From Collinsella sp. (GTDB lineage Bacteria; Actinomycetota; Coriobacteriia; Coriobacteriales; Coriobacteriaceae): a DNA stretch of 8,147 nt. Made by a program: the position numbers and the translations under genes. The stretch covers positions 1-8,147 of the forward strand of contig JAGZUC010000047.1 of assembly GCA_018380195.1 (NCBI GenBank), given 5' to 3'. Within the stretch, counting starts at the first letter, position 1. Every line of letters starts with the position of its first letter. Below are positions 1 through 8,106 of this stretch, in pieces. The notes under the pieces are model-generated. The model made no database searches. It had not been told where the DNA came from and saw only the letters and a list, made by a program, of their open reading frames with translations.

Positions 1-97
1 GTCAAGACGCCGGCGCCCGATGGGGAGACGGCGAGTTAGCCGGCAGGTCGGCATGTCAATCCTGGTCTAACAGAGCCTTTTTTAATCCCCGTCCCAG
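1..97. other. Left edge, no assigned gene; possible 3' end of a plus-strand gene
   Basis: Plus-strand frame one is open from the edge to TAG at 37-39 (VKTPAPDGETAS then stop), with mostly G/C third positions, as in the real genes here. That could be the tail of a convergent gene sharing the terminator at 98-137. On the minus strand an ATG at 54 with AGGA five bases upstream opens an Arg-rich frame to the edge, so a gene start leftward is the alternative. Twelve to eighteen codons are too few to decide between them. Confidence 0.25.
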
Positions 98-137
98 AAA
101 AATCATCCCGCAGGGCTTGTGGCTCACGCGGGATGAT
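98..137 (-). terminator. Strong intrinsic terminator of the exporter unit
   Basis: ATCATCCCGC (137-128 on the minus strand) pairs perfectly with GCGGGATGAT (111-102), 10 bp with a 16-base loop, followed at once by TTTT. It begins six bases after the stop codon of the unknown membrane protein. On the plus strand the same stem is followed by GGCGTCTTATTTTTTC, so it could also stop a convergent transcript coming from the left. Confidence 0.88.
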
Positions 138-143
138 GGCGTC

Positions 144-1109
144 TTATTTTTTCTTGTCCTGCTCCAGCAGTTCGGACGGTGTGCGATCGGGCTTGCCGCC
201 GCGGAAAATCTCGCGGCCATGCAGACGATGCTCCAGATCGCGCTCGGCTTTTTCCTCGTCAATCTTGGTCTGGCTCACCACCGGGTCCTCAATCAACGAC
301 GACACCGAGTTCACCTGCTTCTGAATGCGCTCGGCGATGGTGTCATCCATACTCACGATGCGCATCTTCCAGTCGATACTCGTGGCGTTGGATGAGCTCT
401 TGGTCCACACAAACGTCAAAATGGCGCTCTGATGACCCCGCGCGGGGAACATGCCAAAAAAGGAATCGTGCTGAATGTTGCTATCCTCGTCGATATAGGC
501 GTGAACGTTATACACCACGCGGTCAATCTTGTCGTTGAGCAGGGCGTTGGTCGCAAGCGCCGCGGCCTGGATCTGCCCGTTGGACAGCAGCTCGAGCTCA
601 TTGGCAGACGACGTGTCCAACACCGTCACCTCAACCGTGCCCGTACGCTCATCGGCCTCGTCGACAGAAAAATCGAGCGGGAACTGCGTAAAGCCGTTGC
701 CCCATTCGAGTCCACCCTTGAGCGCGGTCGAGACGGTATCCACCGAAACGCTCTCGGACAGGTTGGCGGTATTCAGACGGCGCATCACGCCGTAGCCAAT
801 CTGCATGCCCACGATCAGCACCAGAATACCGATGACCACGGCCATCGCGGTCTTCGTAATGGTATGGCTCACCTGCGAGCCCGAAGGATCGTCCTCGGAC
901 AGCGGGTCGATATGTTTTGCCTGGCTCGCGCGGTCCTCGCTGCGCAGCTGCGCTAGCGCCGCTTTGTCACCGCGCTTGGCCGCAGCCTCCTTCTCACGCA
1001 TGCGCTCGGTTCGCTTTTTGGCAAGCGTGGGATCCAAGACGCCGGATGCATCGATTTCGGAGAATAACTCCGTCACTTCTTCCGGAGTCAAAGGGTTCTT
1101 GTCAGCCAT
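144..1109 (-). CDS. Single-pass membrane protein of unknown function
   Basis: I do not recognise the family. The 321-residue product has a charged, Lys/Glu/Arg-rich N-terminal part (about 1-84, with a likely coiled or helical stretch at 28-65), one clear membrane helix (about 85-107, TAMAVVIGILVLIVGMQIGY), and a C-terminal part of about 210 residues. There is no cleavable signal peptide. The basic RR right after the helix gives mixed signals for topology; a cytoplasmic N-terminus is the simpler reading, because the large mixed alpha/beta C-terminal part resembles an outside domain. The tail (about 280-321) is highly charged and ends in KKK. The start ATG 1109 has AGGA five bases upstream, 19 bases after the exporter stop, so the two genes are very likely one operon. 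It could be an accessory protein of the exporter or simply a neighbour; nothing in the sequence decides this. Confidence 0.85.
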   Translation of the reverse strand: MADKNPLTPEEVTELFSEIDASGVLDPTLAKKRTERMREKEAAAKRGDKAALAQLRSEDRASQAKHIDPLSEDDPSGSQVSHTITKTAMAVVIGILVLIVGMQIGYGVMRRLNTANLSESVSVDTVSTALKGGLEWGNGFTQFPLDFSVDEADERTGTVEVTVLDTSSANELELLSNGQIQAAALATNALLNDKIDRVVYNVHAYIDEDSNIQHDSFFGMFPARGHQSAILTFVWTKSSSNATSIDWKMRIVSMDDTIAERIQKQVNSVSSLIEDPVVSQTKIDEEKAERDLEHRLHGREIFRGGKPDRTPSELLEQDKKK

Positions 1110-1128
1110 AAACTTCCTGTCATATCAA

Positions 1129-2901
1129 TCAGTCGAGCTCGTGCGCACGCGCACCTTCGAACTGCATTCGATAGTAACGGGCATAGGTGCCGCCACGGGC
1201 GAGAAGCTCCTCGTGCGTGCCACGCTCCACAACGCGACCATGCTCAACGGTCGCAATCTCATCGGCATGCTTAATGGTCGAAAGACGATGGGCGATGATG
1301 ATTGTGGTACGGCCGCGTGCCAGCTCTTCGAGTGACTCCTGCACCGCCTCCTCGCTCTCGTTATCCAAAGCACTCGTCGCCTCGTCCAAAATCAGGATCT
1401 TGGGGTTCTTGAGAAACACGCGCGCGATGGCAACGCGCTGTTTCTGTCCGCCCGAAAGACGGCTGCCGCGCTCGCCCACGACCGTGTCATAGCCCTGTGG
1501 AAGCGACTCGATAAAGGCATCGATGTTGGCGCGACGGGCCGCCTCGGCGATCTCTTCCGCCGTAGCGCCCGGCTTGCCGTAGGCGATGTTCTCGCCAATC
1601 GTACCGTCAAACAGATAGACATCCTGCTGCACCAGGCCGATGGCACGGCGCAGGCTCTGCTGCGTCACATCGCGCACGTCTTGGCCGTCGATGCTAATGG
1701 ATCCGGCAGCCACGTCATAAAAGCGCGGCAGCAGCGAACAGGTCGTGGACTTGCCACCGCCCGAAGGGCCAACCAAAGCGATGGTCTGCCCGGGCTTGAT
1801 GGACAGGTCCATATGGTCGATAACGGGACGCTCGTCGGCATCGCCCTCGCCCAGCTCAACATCCTCGTAGTTAAAGCACACGTCGTGATACTCCACGGCG
1901 CCGGCAGTCACCTGCAGATCCGTGGCGCCCGGCTTGTCCTGGATATCCGGCGCGGTCGAGAGCACCTCGTCCATACGCTTAAAGCCGGCGATAGCCTTCT
2001 GATACGTTTCGGCCGAATTGACGAGTGTCTCGAGCGGCGTGCAGAACAGCGAAATGTAGAGCGCGAAGGTCGCCATATCGACCGCCTGCAGCTGTCCCTG
2101 GGCGACCAGCCAGCCGCCCAGCAGCACCACGATCACATAGAGCACACCCGAGAGCAGGCCATACGTCGCGGTATAGACGCCCATGGCGTGATACATGTTC
2201 TCCTTGGACGAAAGATAGCGATTGTTTGAGGCGCGGAACTTGAAGCGTTCGGTCTCCTCATTGGCAAAGCTCTTGACCACGCGCATGCCCGCCAGCGAAT
2301 CCTGCAGCTGCGCATTGATGCCGCTGATTTTTTTGCGGTTGTCGCTAAAGACCTCGCGCATGCGCATGTTCTGCCAAAACATGATGACCGCAAACGCCGC
2401 CGTCACCACGGCCATGGCGAGCGCCAGCACCGGGGCGATGGTAAAGAGAATCACAAACGAGCCGATAATCTCGATGCCGCAGATGATGATCCACTCGGGC
2501 ACGTGGTGCGCCGCCTCGCAGATATCGAACAGATCGTTGACCACGCGGCTCATCATGTCGCCCGAGCTGTTGCGATCGAAGTATGCAAAGCTAAACCGTT
2601 CGTACTGATCGAACAGGTCCTCACGCATCTTGGACTCCATACGCGCGCCCATCACGTGGCCCCAATAGCTCACAAAATAGCGGCAGGCGCAGCGGATGGC
2701 ATACATCAGCACCAGCCCCACCGCAATCATACCGAGCGCCTGCATAATGGCAGCCTGGCCCTGGGCAAACAACCCTCCGGTCAGATTGCGCAGGATAATG
2801 GGAAACGCCAGGTCAATGGCGGCAAGCACCAGGGCGCAAACAGTATCAGCAACAAAAAGCCCCATCTGGGGCTTGTAATAAGACAAGAATCTTCTAAACA
2901 T
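1129..2901 (-). CDS. ABC exporter half-transporter (fused membrane and ATPase domains)
   Basis: Multidrug/lipid-type ABC exporter subunit in the cytoplasmic membrane; a single gene of this layout normally works as a homodimer. Seen: an N-terminal membrane domain (about residues 1-310) with six likely helices, near 13-36, 55-77, 135-157, 158-177, 246-268 and 275-297. The ATPase domain (about 335-580) has A-loop Tyr in FNYEDVE, Walker A GPSGGGKST (378-386), Q-loop in LVQQDVYLF, signature LSGGQKQR (482-489), Walker B ILILDE (502-507), D-loop SALD and H-loop His538 in IIIAHRLS. All catalytic residues are present, so it should be active. The 590-residue length is normal. The stretch after the A-loop (ELGEGDADER) is a short acidic insertion. 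Start ATG 2901 has GAGGA four bases upstream. No periplasmic partner or second half-transporter is visible. The substrate cannot be inferred. It is followed after 19 bases by an unknown membrane protein, probably co-transcribed. Confidence 0.95.
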   Translation of the reverse strand: MFRRFLSYYKPQMGLFVADTVCALVLAAIDLAFPIILRNLTGGLFAQGQAAIMQALGMIAVGLVLMYAIRCACRYFVSYWGHVMGARMESKMREDLFDQYERFSFAYFDRNSSGDMMSRVVNDLFDICEAAHHVPEWIIICGIEIIGSFVILFTIAPVLALAMAVVTAAFAVIMFWQNMRMREVFSDNRKKISGINAQLQDSLAGMRVVKSFANEETERFKFRASNNRYLSSKENMYHAMGVYTATYGLLSGVLYVIVVLLGGWLVAQGQLQAVDMATFALYISLFCTPLETLVNSAETYQKAIAGFKRMDEVLSTAPDIQDKPGATDLQVTAGAVEYHDVCFNYEDVELGEGDADERPVIDHMDLSIKPGQTIALVGPSGGGKSTTCSLLPRFYDVAAGSISIDGQDVRDVTQQSLRRAIGLVQQDVYLFDGTIGENIAYGKPGATAEEIAEAARRANIDAFIESLPQGYDTVVGERGSRLSGGQKQRVAIARVFLKNPKILILDEATSALDNESEEAVQESLEELARGRTTIIIAHRLSTIKHADEIATVEHGRVVERGTHEELLARGGTYARYYRMQFEGARAHELD

Positions 2902-2931
2902 GCAGTCCTCGGAGATAAAACAACAACGTGA

Positions 2932-2972
2932 AACCCTGGGACAAAATAATCAGTAGTGTTTGTCCCAGGGTT
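2932..2972 (-). repeat. Perfect 14-bp inverted repeat between NUDIX and ABC exporter genes
   Basis: AACCCTGGGACAAA (2932-2945) and TTTGTCCCAGGGTT (2959-2972) are exact reverse complements across a 13-base loop. The element fills half of the 81-base gap, starting 10 bases after the NUDIX stop. In minus-strand RNA the stem is followed by TCACGTTGTTGTTTTA, T-rich but not a clean T-run. It may act as a weak terminator, as a transcript-end stabiliser separating the purine-NUDIX unit from the exporter unit, or as one copy of a dispersed palindrome. Confidence 0.7.
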
Positions 2973-2982
2973 GCCCTCGCTT

Positions 2983-3678
2983 TTAAAGATCAGTTCCACC
3001 CAAGCGGTGCGCGATGCTATCGCAGGCCAAGGCGCCTACGACGGTCTTGGCGTCTTCGATTTTGCCGTCGAGTACGGCGTCGATCAGCTCGTGCAGCGGC
3101 ACCAGGTCCACGTTGACAAACTCGTCATCATCGGGGTTGGGCGCGTCGAACTCGAGCTTGGTAGCCAAGTAGATGTGGATGATCTCATCGCAAAAACCGC
3201 AGGACGTGACAATCGACGTCAAAAAGCGAATACGACCAGCCCTAAAGCCCGTCTCCTCATGCAGTTCGCGCTTGGCGCAATCGAGCGGGTCCTCGCCTAG
3301 ATCGAGCTTGCCGGCGGGAATCTCGACCGTCACGCGGTCGATGGCGGTGCGGTACTGACGCACCAGTACGATCTTGCCGCTCTCGGTCAGTGCCACAACG
3401 GCCGCCGCGCCCGGATGGCGAACGATATCGCGGGCGCTGCGGTGACCGTTGGGCAGCTCAACCTCAAGACGGTGGACGTCGAGGATCTTGCCCTTCCAGG
3501 CGCACTCCTCCGAAAGAATCTTCTCGTGCAGCTCGGCATCGTGCGGGTCGTCGTCGCCCAGCACCAGCGCCGGCTCGTCAGCGACCTCGCCACCAGGCTC
3601 GCCCTCGGCGTGCCCATACATGCGGCTGTCCTCTTCGACGATCTGCGCGTCCACGAGCTCTTCGTTCTTCTCGTCCAT
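2983..3678 (-). CDS. NUDIX hydrolase, ADP-ribose pyrophosphatase type
   Basis: Hydrolyses a nucleoside diphosphate linked to another group; by family likeness the substrate is probably ADP-ribose, giving AMP and ribose-5-phosphate. Seen: a complete Nudix box matching GX5EX7REUXEEXGU, running from GKLDLGE through RELHEETGF, preceded by IVLVRQYR and VEIPAGKL as in NudF-type enzymes, and followed near the C-terminus by DDDEFVNV and GKIEDAKTVVG. The fifteenth residue after the box, usually Pro in ADP-ribose enzymes (SPG), is Cys here (SCG), so the substrate is uncertain. The first 50 or so residues are an acidic, low-complexity extension before the usual start of the fold. I chose ATG 3678 (231 residues) because GAGAGGA (3694-3688) sits nine bases before it; that site abuts the alternative ATG at 3687 (three more residues). 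It follows purD by 21 bases, so the two are probably co-transcribed. Confidence 0.95.
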   Translation of the reverse strand: MDEKNEELVDAQIVEEDSRMYGHAEGEPGGEVADEPALVLGDDDPHDAELHEKILSEECAWKGKILDVHRLEVELPNGHRSARDIVRHPGAAAVVALTESGKIVLVRQYRTAIDRVTVEIPAGKLDLGEDPLDCAKRELHEETGFRAGRIRFLTSIVTSCGFCDEIIHIYLATKLEFDAPNPDDDEFVNVDLVPLHELIDAVLDGKIEDAKTVVGALACDSIAHRLGGTDL

Positions 3679-3687
3679 CCGTCTCAT

Positions 3688-3694
3688 TCCTCTC
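3688..3694 (-). promoter_or_regulatory. Ribosome binding site deciding the NUDIX start
   Basis: GAGAGGA on the minus strand, between the purD stop and ATG 3678 with a nine-base spacer. It directly abuts the in-frame ATG at 3687, too close for that codon to be the normal start. Confidence 0.5.
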
Positions 3695-3699
3695 GGATT

Positions 3700-5004
3700 T
3701 TAGGCATCCCAGGCGTCGCGACCGCGCAGCGCGCGCAGGCCGATGTCGTGACGCAGGGTCTTGCCCTCAAAATCAATCTTCTCGCAGGCCTCGTAGGCAA
3801 GGTTGCGAGCGTTCTCGAACGTGTCGCCCAGAGCGGTCACGGCAAGCACGCGGCCACCATTGGTCACGAGCTGGCCGTCCACCACGGCAGTGCCCGCGTG
3901 GTACACGGTCACGTTCTCCATGGCCTCGGCATCCTCAATACCGGTGATGACTTTGCCCTTCTCATAGCTGCCGGGATAGCCCGCGCTCGTCAGGACAACG
4001 GCCACGGCCCACTCGTCGCGCCAGTCGAGTTCAATCTGGTCGAGCTCGCAGTTGGCGCAGGCCAGCATGACCTCGACCAGGTCGTTCTTAAGGCGCGGAA
4101 GCACGACCTGCGTCTCGGGGTCGCCAAAGCGGGCGTTGAACTCCAGCACCTTGGGGCCGGCAGGCGTGAGCATAAAGCCGCCGTACAGGCAGCCGCGGTA
4201 GTCGATGCCCTCGGCGGCGAGCTCGGCCACGGTCTGCTCCATGACCTTCACCATGGTGGCGTGCTCCTCGTCGGTCACGATGGGCACCGGGCTGTAGACG
4301 CCCATGCCGCCGGTGTTGGGGCCCTTGTCGCCCTCGAGCGCGCGCTTGTGGTCCTGCGAGGTGGCCATGGGGCGCACGGTCTTGCCGTCGGTAAAGGCCA
4401 GCAGCGAGCACTCGGGACCGGTCAGCATCTCCTCGATGACCACGGTGTTGCCGGCATCGCCAAAGGTGCCGCCAAAGCACTCGCGCACGGCCTCCTCGGC
4501 CTGCTCAAGTTCGGTCGCCACGATAACGCCCTTGCCCGCGGCAAGGCCGTCGGCCTTCACGACCAGCGGGGCGCCCTGCTCGCGCACGTAGGCGAGAGCC
4601 GAAGCCTCGTCGGTAAACGAACCATAGACTGCCGTCGGAATGCCCGCACGCTCCATGAGCTGCTTGGAGAACAGCTTGGAGCCCTCCATCTGGGCGCCCT
4701 CGGCACCCGGGCCAAAGCAGGGAATACCCGCCGCGCGCACGGCGTCGGCCACGCCCGCTACGAGCGGAGCCTCGGGGCCAATTACCACGAGTCCGCATCC
4801 GTGGCTCTGCGCAAACGCCGCCACGGCCGCAGGATCGCAGTCGTCGAGAACAACGTTCTCGCCGCAGCTCGCGGTGCCGCCGTTGCCCGGCGCGATGTAG
4901 AGCTTGCCGGCGCGCGGTGATGCTGCGAGCTTAGCTGCCAAAGCATGCTCACGGCCGCCGCTGCCCAACAACAGGATGTCGATGGTTTGAGTGTCCGCCT
5001 TCAA
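3700..5004 (-). CDS. purD: Phosphoribosylamine--glycine ligase (GAR synthetase) PurD
   Basis: ATP-grasp enzyme joining phosphoribosylamine and glycine to make glycinamide ribonucleotide, the second step of de novo purine synthesis. Seen: N-terminal domain with GSGGREHA (14-21) and GPEAPL (77-82), then the ATP-grasp fold with VVKADGLAAGKGV (148-160), EEMLTGPECS, QDHKR (217-221), GPNTGGMG (228-235), and the metal-binding strand VLEFNARFGDPETQ (286-299), followed by the C-terminal AYEAC region. At 434 residues it has the usual length. The start is TTG at 5004, preceded by GAGGAGG (5016-5010) with a five-base spacer; the product starts MKADTQTIDILLLGSGG. The reading frame stays open up to an ATG at 5172, but that would add 56 unlikely residues and overlap the end of purA, so I reject it. 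The gap behind purA holds overlapping inverted repeats. Confidence 0.97.
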   Translation of the reverse strand: MKADTQTIDILLLGSGGREHALAAKLAASPRAGKLYIAPGNGGTASCGENVVLDDCDPAAVAAFAQSHGCGLVVIGPEAPLVAGVADAVRAAGIPCFGPGAEGAQMEGSKLFSKQLMERAGIPTAVYGSFTDEASALAYVREQGAPLVVKADGLAAGKGVIVATELEQAEEAVRECFGGTFGDAGNTVVIEEMLTGPECSLLAFTDGKTVRPMATSQDHKRALEGDKGPNTGGMGVYSPVPIVTDEEHATMVKVMEQTVAELAAEGIDYRGCLYGGFMLTPAGPKVLEFNARFGDPETQVVLPRLKNDLVEVMLACANCELDQIELDWRDEWAVAVVLTSAGYPGSYEKGKVITGIEDAEAMENVTVYHAGTAVVDGQLVTNGGRVLAVTALGDTFENARNLAYEACEKIDFEGKTLRHDIGLRALRGRDAWDA

Positions 5005-5009
5005 GGGTG

Positions 5010-5016
5010 CCTCCTC
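5010..5016 (-). promoter_or_regulatory. Strong ribosome binding site for the TTG start of purD
   Basis: GAGGAGG on the minus strand, five bases (CACCC) before TTG at 5004-5002. This is the strongest Shine-Dalgarno match in the window. It decides the non-ATG start, because the conserved PurD fold begins about ten residues after it. Confidence 0.85.
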
Positions 5017-5044
5017 TATGGATGAATGGCCCACTCCGCGCGAG

Positions 5045-5100
5045 CCCTTTGCAAGCAAATATACCCCTCGGCCGCCCGCCCGGGCTGCAAAGGGGTATAT
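5045..5100 (-). promoter_or_regulatory. Overlapping alternative hairpins in the purA-purD gap
   Basis: Two perfect inverted repeats share bases. Stem one pairs ATATACCCCT (5100-5091) with AGGGGTATAT (5068-5059), 10 bp around a 22-base GC-rich loop. Stem two pairs CCCTTTGCA (5094-5086) with TGCAAAGGG (5053-5045), 9 bp. Both use 5094-5091, so the full stems cannot form together. They lie after the purA stop and before the purD ribosome site. Stem one is followed by ATTTGCTT, only a weak T-run, so it may be a leaky terminator. The arrangement could also be an attenuator or a protein-binding site. I recognise no known riboswitch class. Confidence 0.5.
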
Positions 5101-5122
5101 CGCAATAACCAAATAGTCCCGA

Positions 5123-6409
<1,287 letters not shown>

Positions 6410-6475
6410 GTTTACTCCTTACATTCATGGACTGTCTACGCGCCACGACGGCACGCAGAAGCACAAAACATTCCC

Positions 6476-6504
6476 AGTATACCCGTGCAACGGGCGCCTG
6501 TCCT
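6476..6504 (-). promoter_or_regulatory. Candidate purA promoter overlapping the dnaB stop
   Basis: On the minus strand, AGGACA (6504-6499, four of six matches to the -35 consensus) is followed by exactly 17 bases and then TATACT (6481-6476, five of six matches to -10). The -35 box overlaps the dnaB TAG stop. The start point would be near 6469, giving a leader of about 60 bases to the purA ATG. The spacer contains the perfect inverted repeat CCCGT-TGC-ACGGG (6494-6482), which could be a protein-binding site or a small hairpin. Confidence 0.5.
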
Positions 6505-7894
6505 ACTCCTCGGCATGTGCCCCATCAAGCTCATAGAACTTGGTGGATGCCGGCAGGAACATCAGGTCGACGTCGCCGATCGGGCCCGAACGGTTCTTGG
6601 CCACGACGATACGCGTAACGCCCTCGTCGGGTCGATCGTCGCGCGAGGCCTCGGCCTCGTCGGCGGAGCGGTCCAAGAACATAACGATATCGGCGTCCTG
6701 CTCGATGGAGCCCGATTCACGAAGGTCGGAAAGCTGCGGGCGCTTGCCGGTACGGGATTCGACCTGACGCGAGAGCTGTGACAGCGCGATGAGCGGGATC
6801 TTGAGCTCCTTGGCCATAATCTTCAAACCACGCGACATCTCCGAGACCTCGACGGTACGGCTCTCGGAGCGGCGTCCCGGCGGAGGACTCACCAGCTGCA
6901 GGTAGTCCAGGATGATAATTGCCTTCTCCTTGTTATGGAGCATGCGGCGGCTCTTGGCGCGAATCTCGGTCACTGTGGTGCCGGGCGTATCGTCAATCAG
7001 AATATCGAGCTTGGACAAGGTCTGCGTGGCCTCGTTGATATTGGCCCACTGCTCGGGGCTAATGCGGCCCATGCGGAAGTCACTGATCGAGATCATGGCG
7101 TAGGCGCAAATCAGACGCTGGGCAATTTCCTTGCCCGACATCTCCAGCGAGAAGAAGCCGACGGTATAACCAGCAGCGGCAGCGTTGAGCGCCAGATTCA
7201 GGGCGAACGATGTCTTACCTACAGCAGGACGGGCACCGATAATGATGAGCTGGCCCTCGCGGAAGCCCATGAGCATACGGTCGAGCGACGGAAAGCCGGT
7301 GGGCACGCCCGCCGCCTGACCACCGGCCTGGCACACTTCCTCGGCCTCGTTATAGGCCTCGACCATAAAGTCGGTCAGCGTCTTGTAGCTCGACTTGACC
7401 TCGCGTGCCGTGACCTTGAGCAGCTTGCTCTCGGCCAGCTCGACAACCTCTTTGGTGTCGGTGGGGGCGTTATATGCCAGCGCGTTGATCTCGTTGGTGG
7501 CGCCGATCAGCTCGCGCAGCATCGAATCGCGGCGAACGATGGCGGCATGGTGCTGCCAGTTGACGAGCGACAGGGTCTGACCCATCAGCTCCAAAATGTA
7601 CGCCTCGCCGCCCACGGCATCGAGCTTGTTGATGCTTCGCAGGTAATCGATCAGCGAGATGGAGTCAATGGGAATGCGGCTGTTGTACATATCGACCATC
7701 GCGGTATAGATGGTCTTATGAATGGGCCGGTAGAAGTCATCGGGCTGCAGCTCGACCTGGGCCTCCTCGACCACCTCGGGCGATAGCAGCATAGCGGCCA
7801 GTACATTGGCCTCTGCATCTTGGTTTTGGGGAAGACCCAACTTTGAGCCGCGGTCCTCAACCGTCAGCCCGGTCTCCCTATCGTCATATGCCAT
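6503..7894 (-). CDS. dnaB: Replicative DNA helicase DnaB
   Basis: Hexameric 5'-3' helicase that unwinds DNA at the replication fork, driven by ATP hydrolysis, and works with primase. Seen: an N-terminal DnaB domain (about residues 20-120, starting GLPQNQDAEANVLAAML), a linker, then a RecA-like ATPase core from about residue 190. The core has Walker A GARPAVGKTS (about 220-229), catalytic Glu in FFSLEMS, Walker B IIILDYLQL (Asp about 330), the ALSQLSR segment, DLRESGSIEQDAD, and the arginine-finger region KNRSGPIG. At 463 residues it has normal family length and looks intact, with no intein. Three in-frame ATGs lie close together (7906, 7900, 7894). I chose 7894 (protein begins MAYDDRETG) because GAGGA at 7904-7900 sits five bases before it, whereas the 7906 start has no visible ribosome site; starting at 7906 would add four residues. 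It is probably transcribed from its own promoter, since a terminator lies upstream. Confidence 0.97.
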   Translation of the reverse strand: MAYDDRETGLTVEDRGSKLGLPQNQDAEANVLAAMLLSPEVVEEAQVELQPDDFYRPIHKTIYTAMVDMYNSRIPIDSISLIDYLRSINKLDAVGGEAYILELMGQTLSLVNWQHHAAIVRRDSMLRELIGATNEINALAYNAPTDTKEVVELAESKLLKVTAREVKSSYKTLTDFMVEAYNEAEEVCQAGGQAAGVPTGFPSLDRMLMGFREGQLIIIGARPAVGKTSFALNLALNAAAAGYTVGFFSLEMSGKEIAQRLICAYAMISISDFRMGRISPEQWANINEATQTLSKLDILIDDTPGTTVTEIRAKSRRMLHNKEKAIIILDYLQLVSPPPGRRSESRTVEVSEMSRGLKIMAKELKIPLIALSQLSRQVESRTGKRPQLSDLRESGSIEQDADIVMFLDRSADEAEASRDDRPDEGVTRIVVAKNRSGPIGDVDLMFLPASTKFYELDGAHAEE

Positions 7895-7899
7895 GAGCA

Positions 7900-7904
7900 T
7901 CCTC
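7900..7904 (-). promoter_or_regulatory. Ribosome binding site deciding the dnaB start
   Basis: GAGGA on the minus strand followed by a five-base spacer TGCTC and ATG at 7894. It overlaps the alternative upstream ATGs at 7906 and 7900, which argues against them as the main start. Confidence 0.6.
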
Positions 7905-7927
7905 ATTCATATCGCTTGCGAGCATCC

Positions 7928-7936
7928 ATAGTATCA
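7928..7936 (-). promoter_or_regulatory. Candidate extended -10 promoter for dnaB
   Basis: The minus strand reads TGATACTAT, an extended -10 pattern (TG, one base, then TACTAT). Transcription would start near 7921 and give a leader of roughly 27 bases carrying the dnaB ribosome site. I see no good -35 box at 16-18 bases upstream, so the call rests on the extended -10 and on the terminator further upstream, which makes a local promoter necessary. Confidence 0.35.
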
Positions 7937-8047
7937 GCCACGATCCCAAAACGCGCCGCGCGCCGCCAATCATCACCGAACCAAACGGATGAACGGTCCT
8001 GTATATAGGACTTCGACACAACGTTTACCATGACACTCACTCAGCGC

Positions 8048-8080
8048 AAAAAATCAGAACCACCCTTAAAAAGGGTGGTT
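8048..8080 (-). terminator. Intrinsic terminator upstream of dnaB
   Basis: A perfect 10-bp stem, AACCACCCTT / AAGGGTGGTT (8058-8067 with 8071-8080), has a three-base loop. On the minus strand it is followed by CTGA and a run of six T (8053-8048). It would end transcription of a minus-strand gene beyond the right edge, so dnaB starts a separate transcript. Read on the plus strand the stem is followed only by TGCTCTT, so termination in that direction is weaker. Confidence 0.7.
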
Positions 8081-8106
8081 TGCTCTTAGGGTATAACCCA
8101 CGGGCC

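Noticed and set aside
27..60. TTGACA on the minus strand (59-54) as a promoter pointing left
   Set aside because: No acceptable -10 box occurs 15-18 bases downstream; the sequence there is GC-rich (TAACTCGCC).
2901..2964. Possible promoter for the exporter (TTGTCC with an 18-base spacer and TTTTAT)
   Set aside because: Both boxes are weak, and the start point would fall at the start codon, leaving no room for the ribosome site at 2910-2906.
3415..4920. 501-codon open frame on the plus strand antisense to purD
   Set aside because: Its composition (rich in Leu, Gly, Ala, His, Val and Arg) is typical of the mirror frame of a GC-biased gene, it shows no recognisable domain, and purD on the other strand has every catalytic motif.
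6935..7786. 283-codon open frame on the plus strand antisense to dnaB
   Set aside because: It lies fully inside dnaB, has shadow-like composition and no domain.
7996..8011. GTCCT-N6-AGGAC inverted repeat with a TATATA centre upstream of dnaB
   Set aside because: Arms are only 5 bp, and no -35 box is found at 16-18 bases on either strand, so neither a promoter nor an operator call is supportable.
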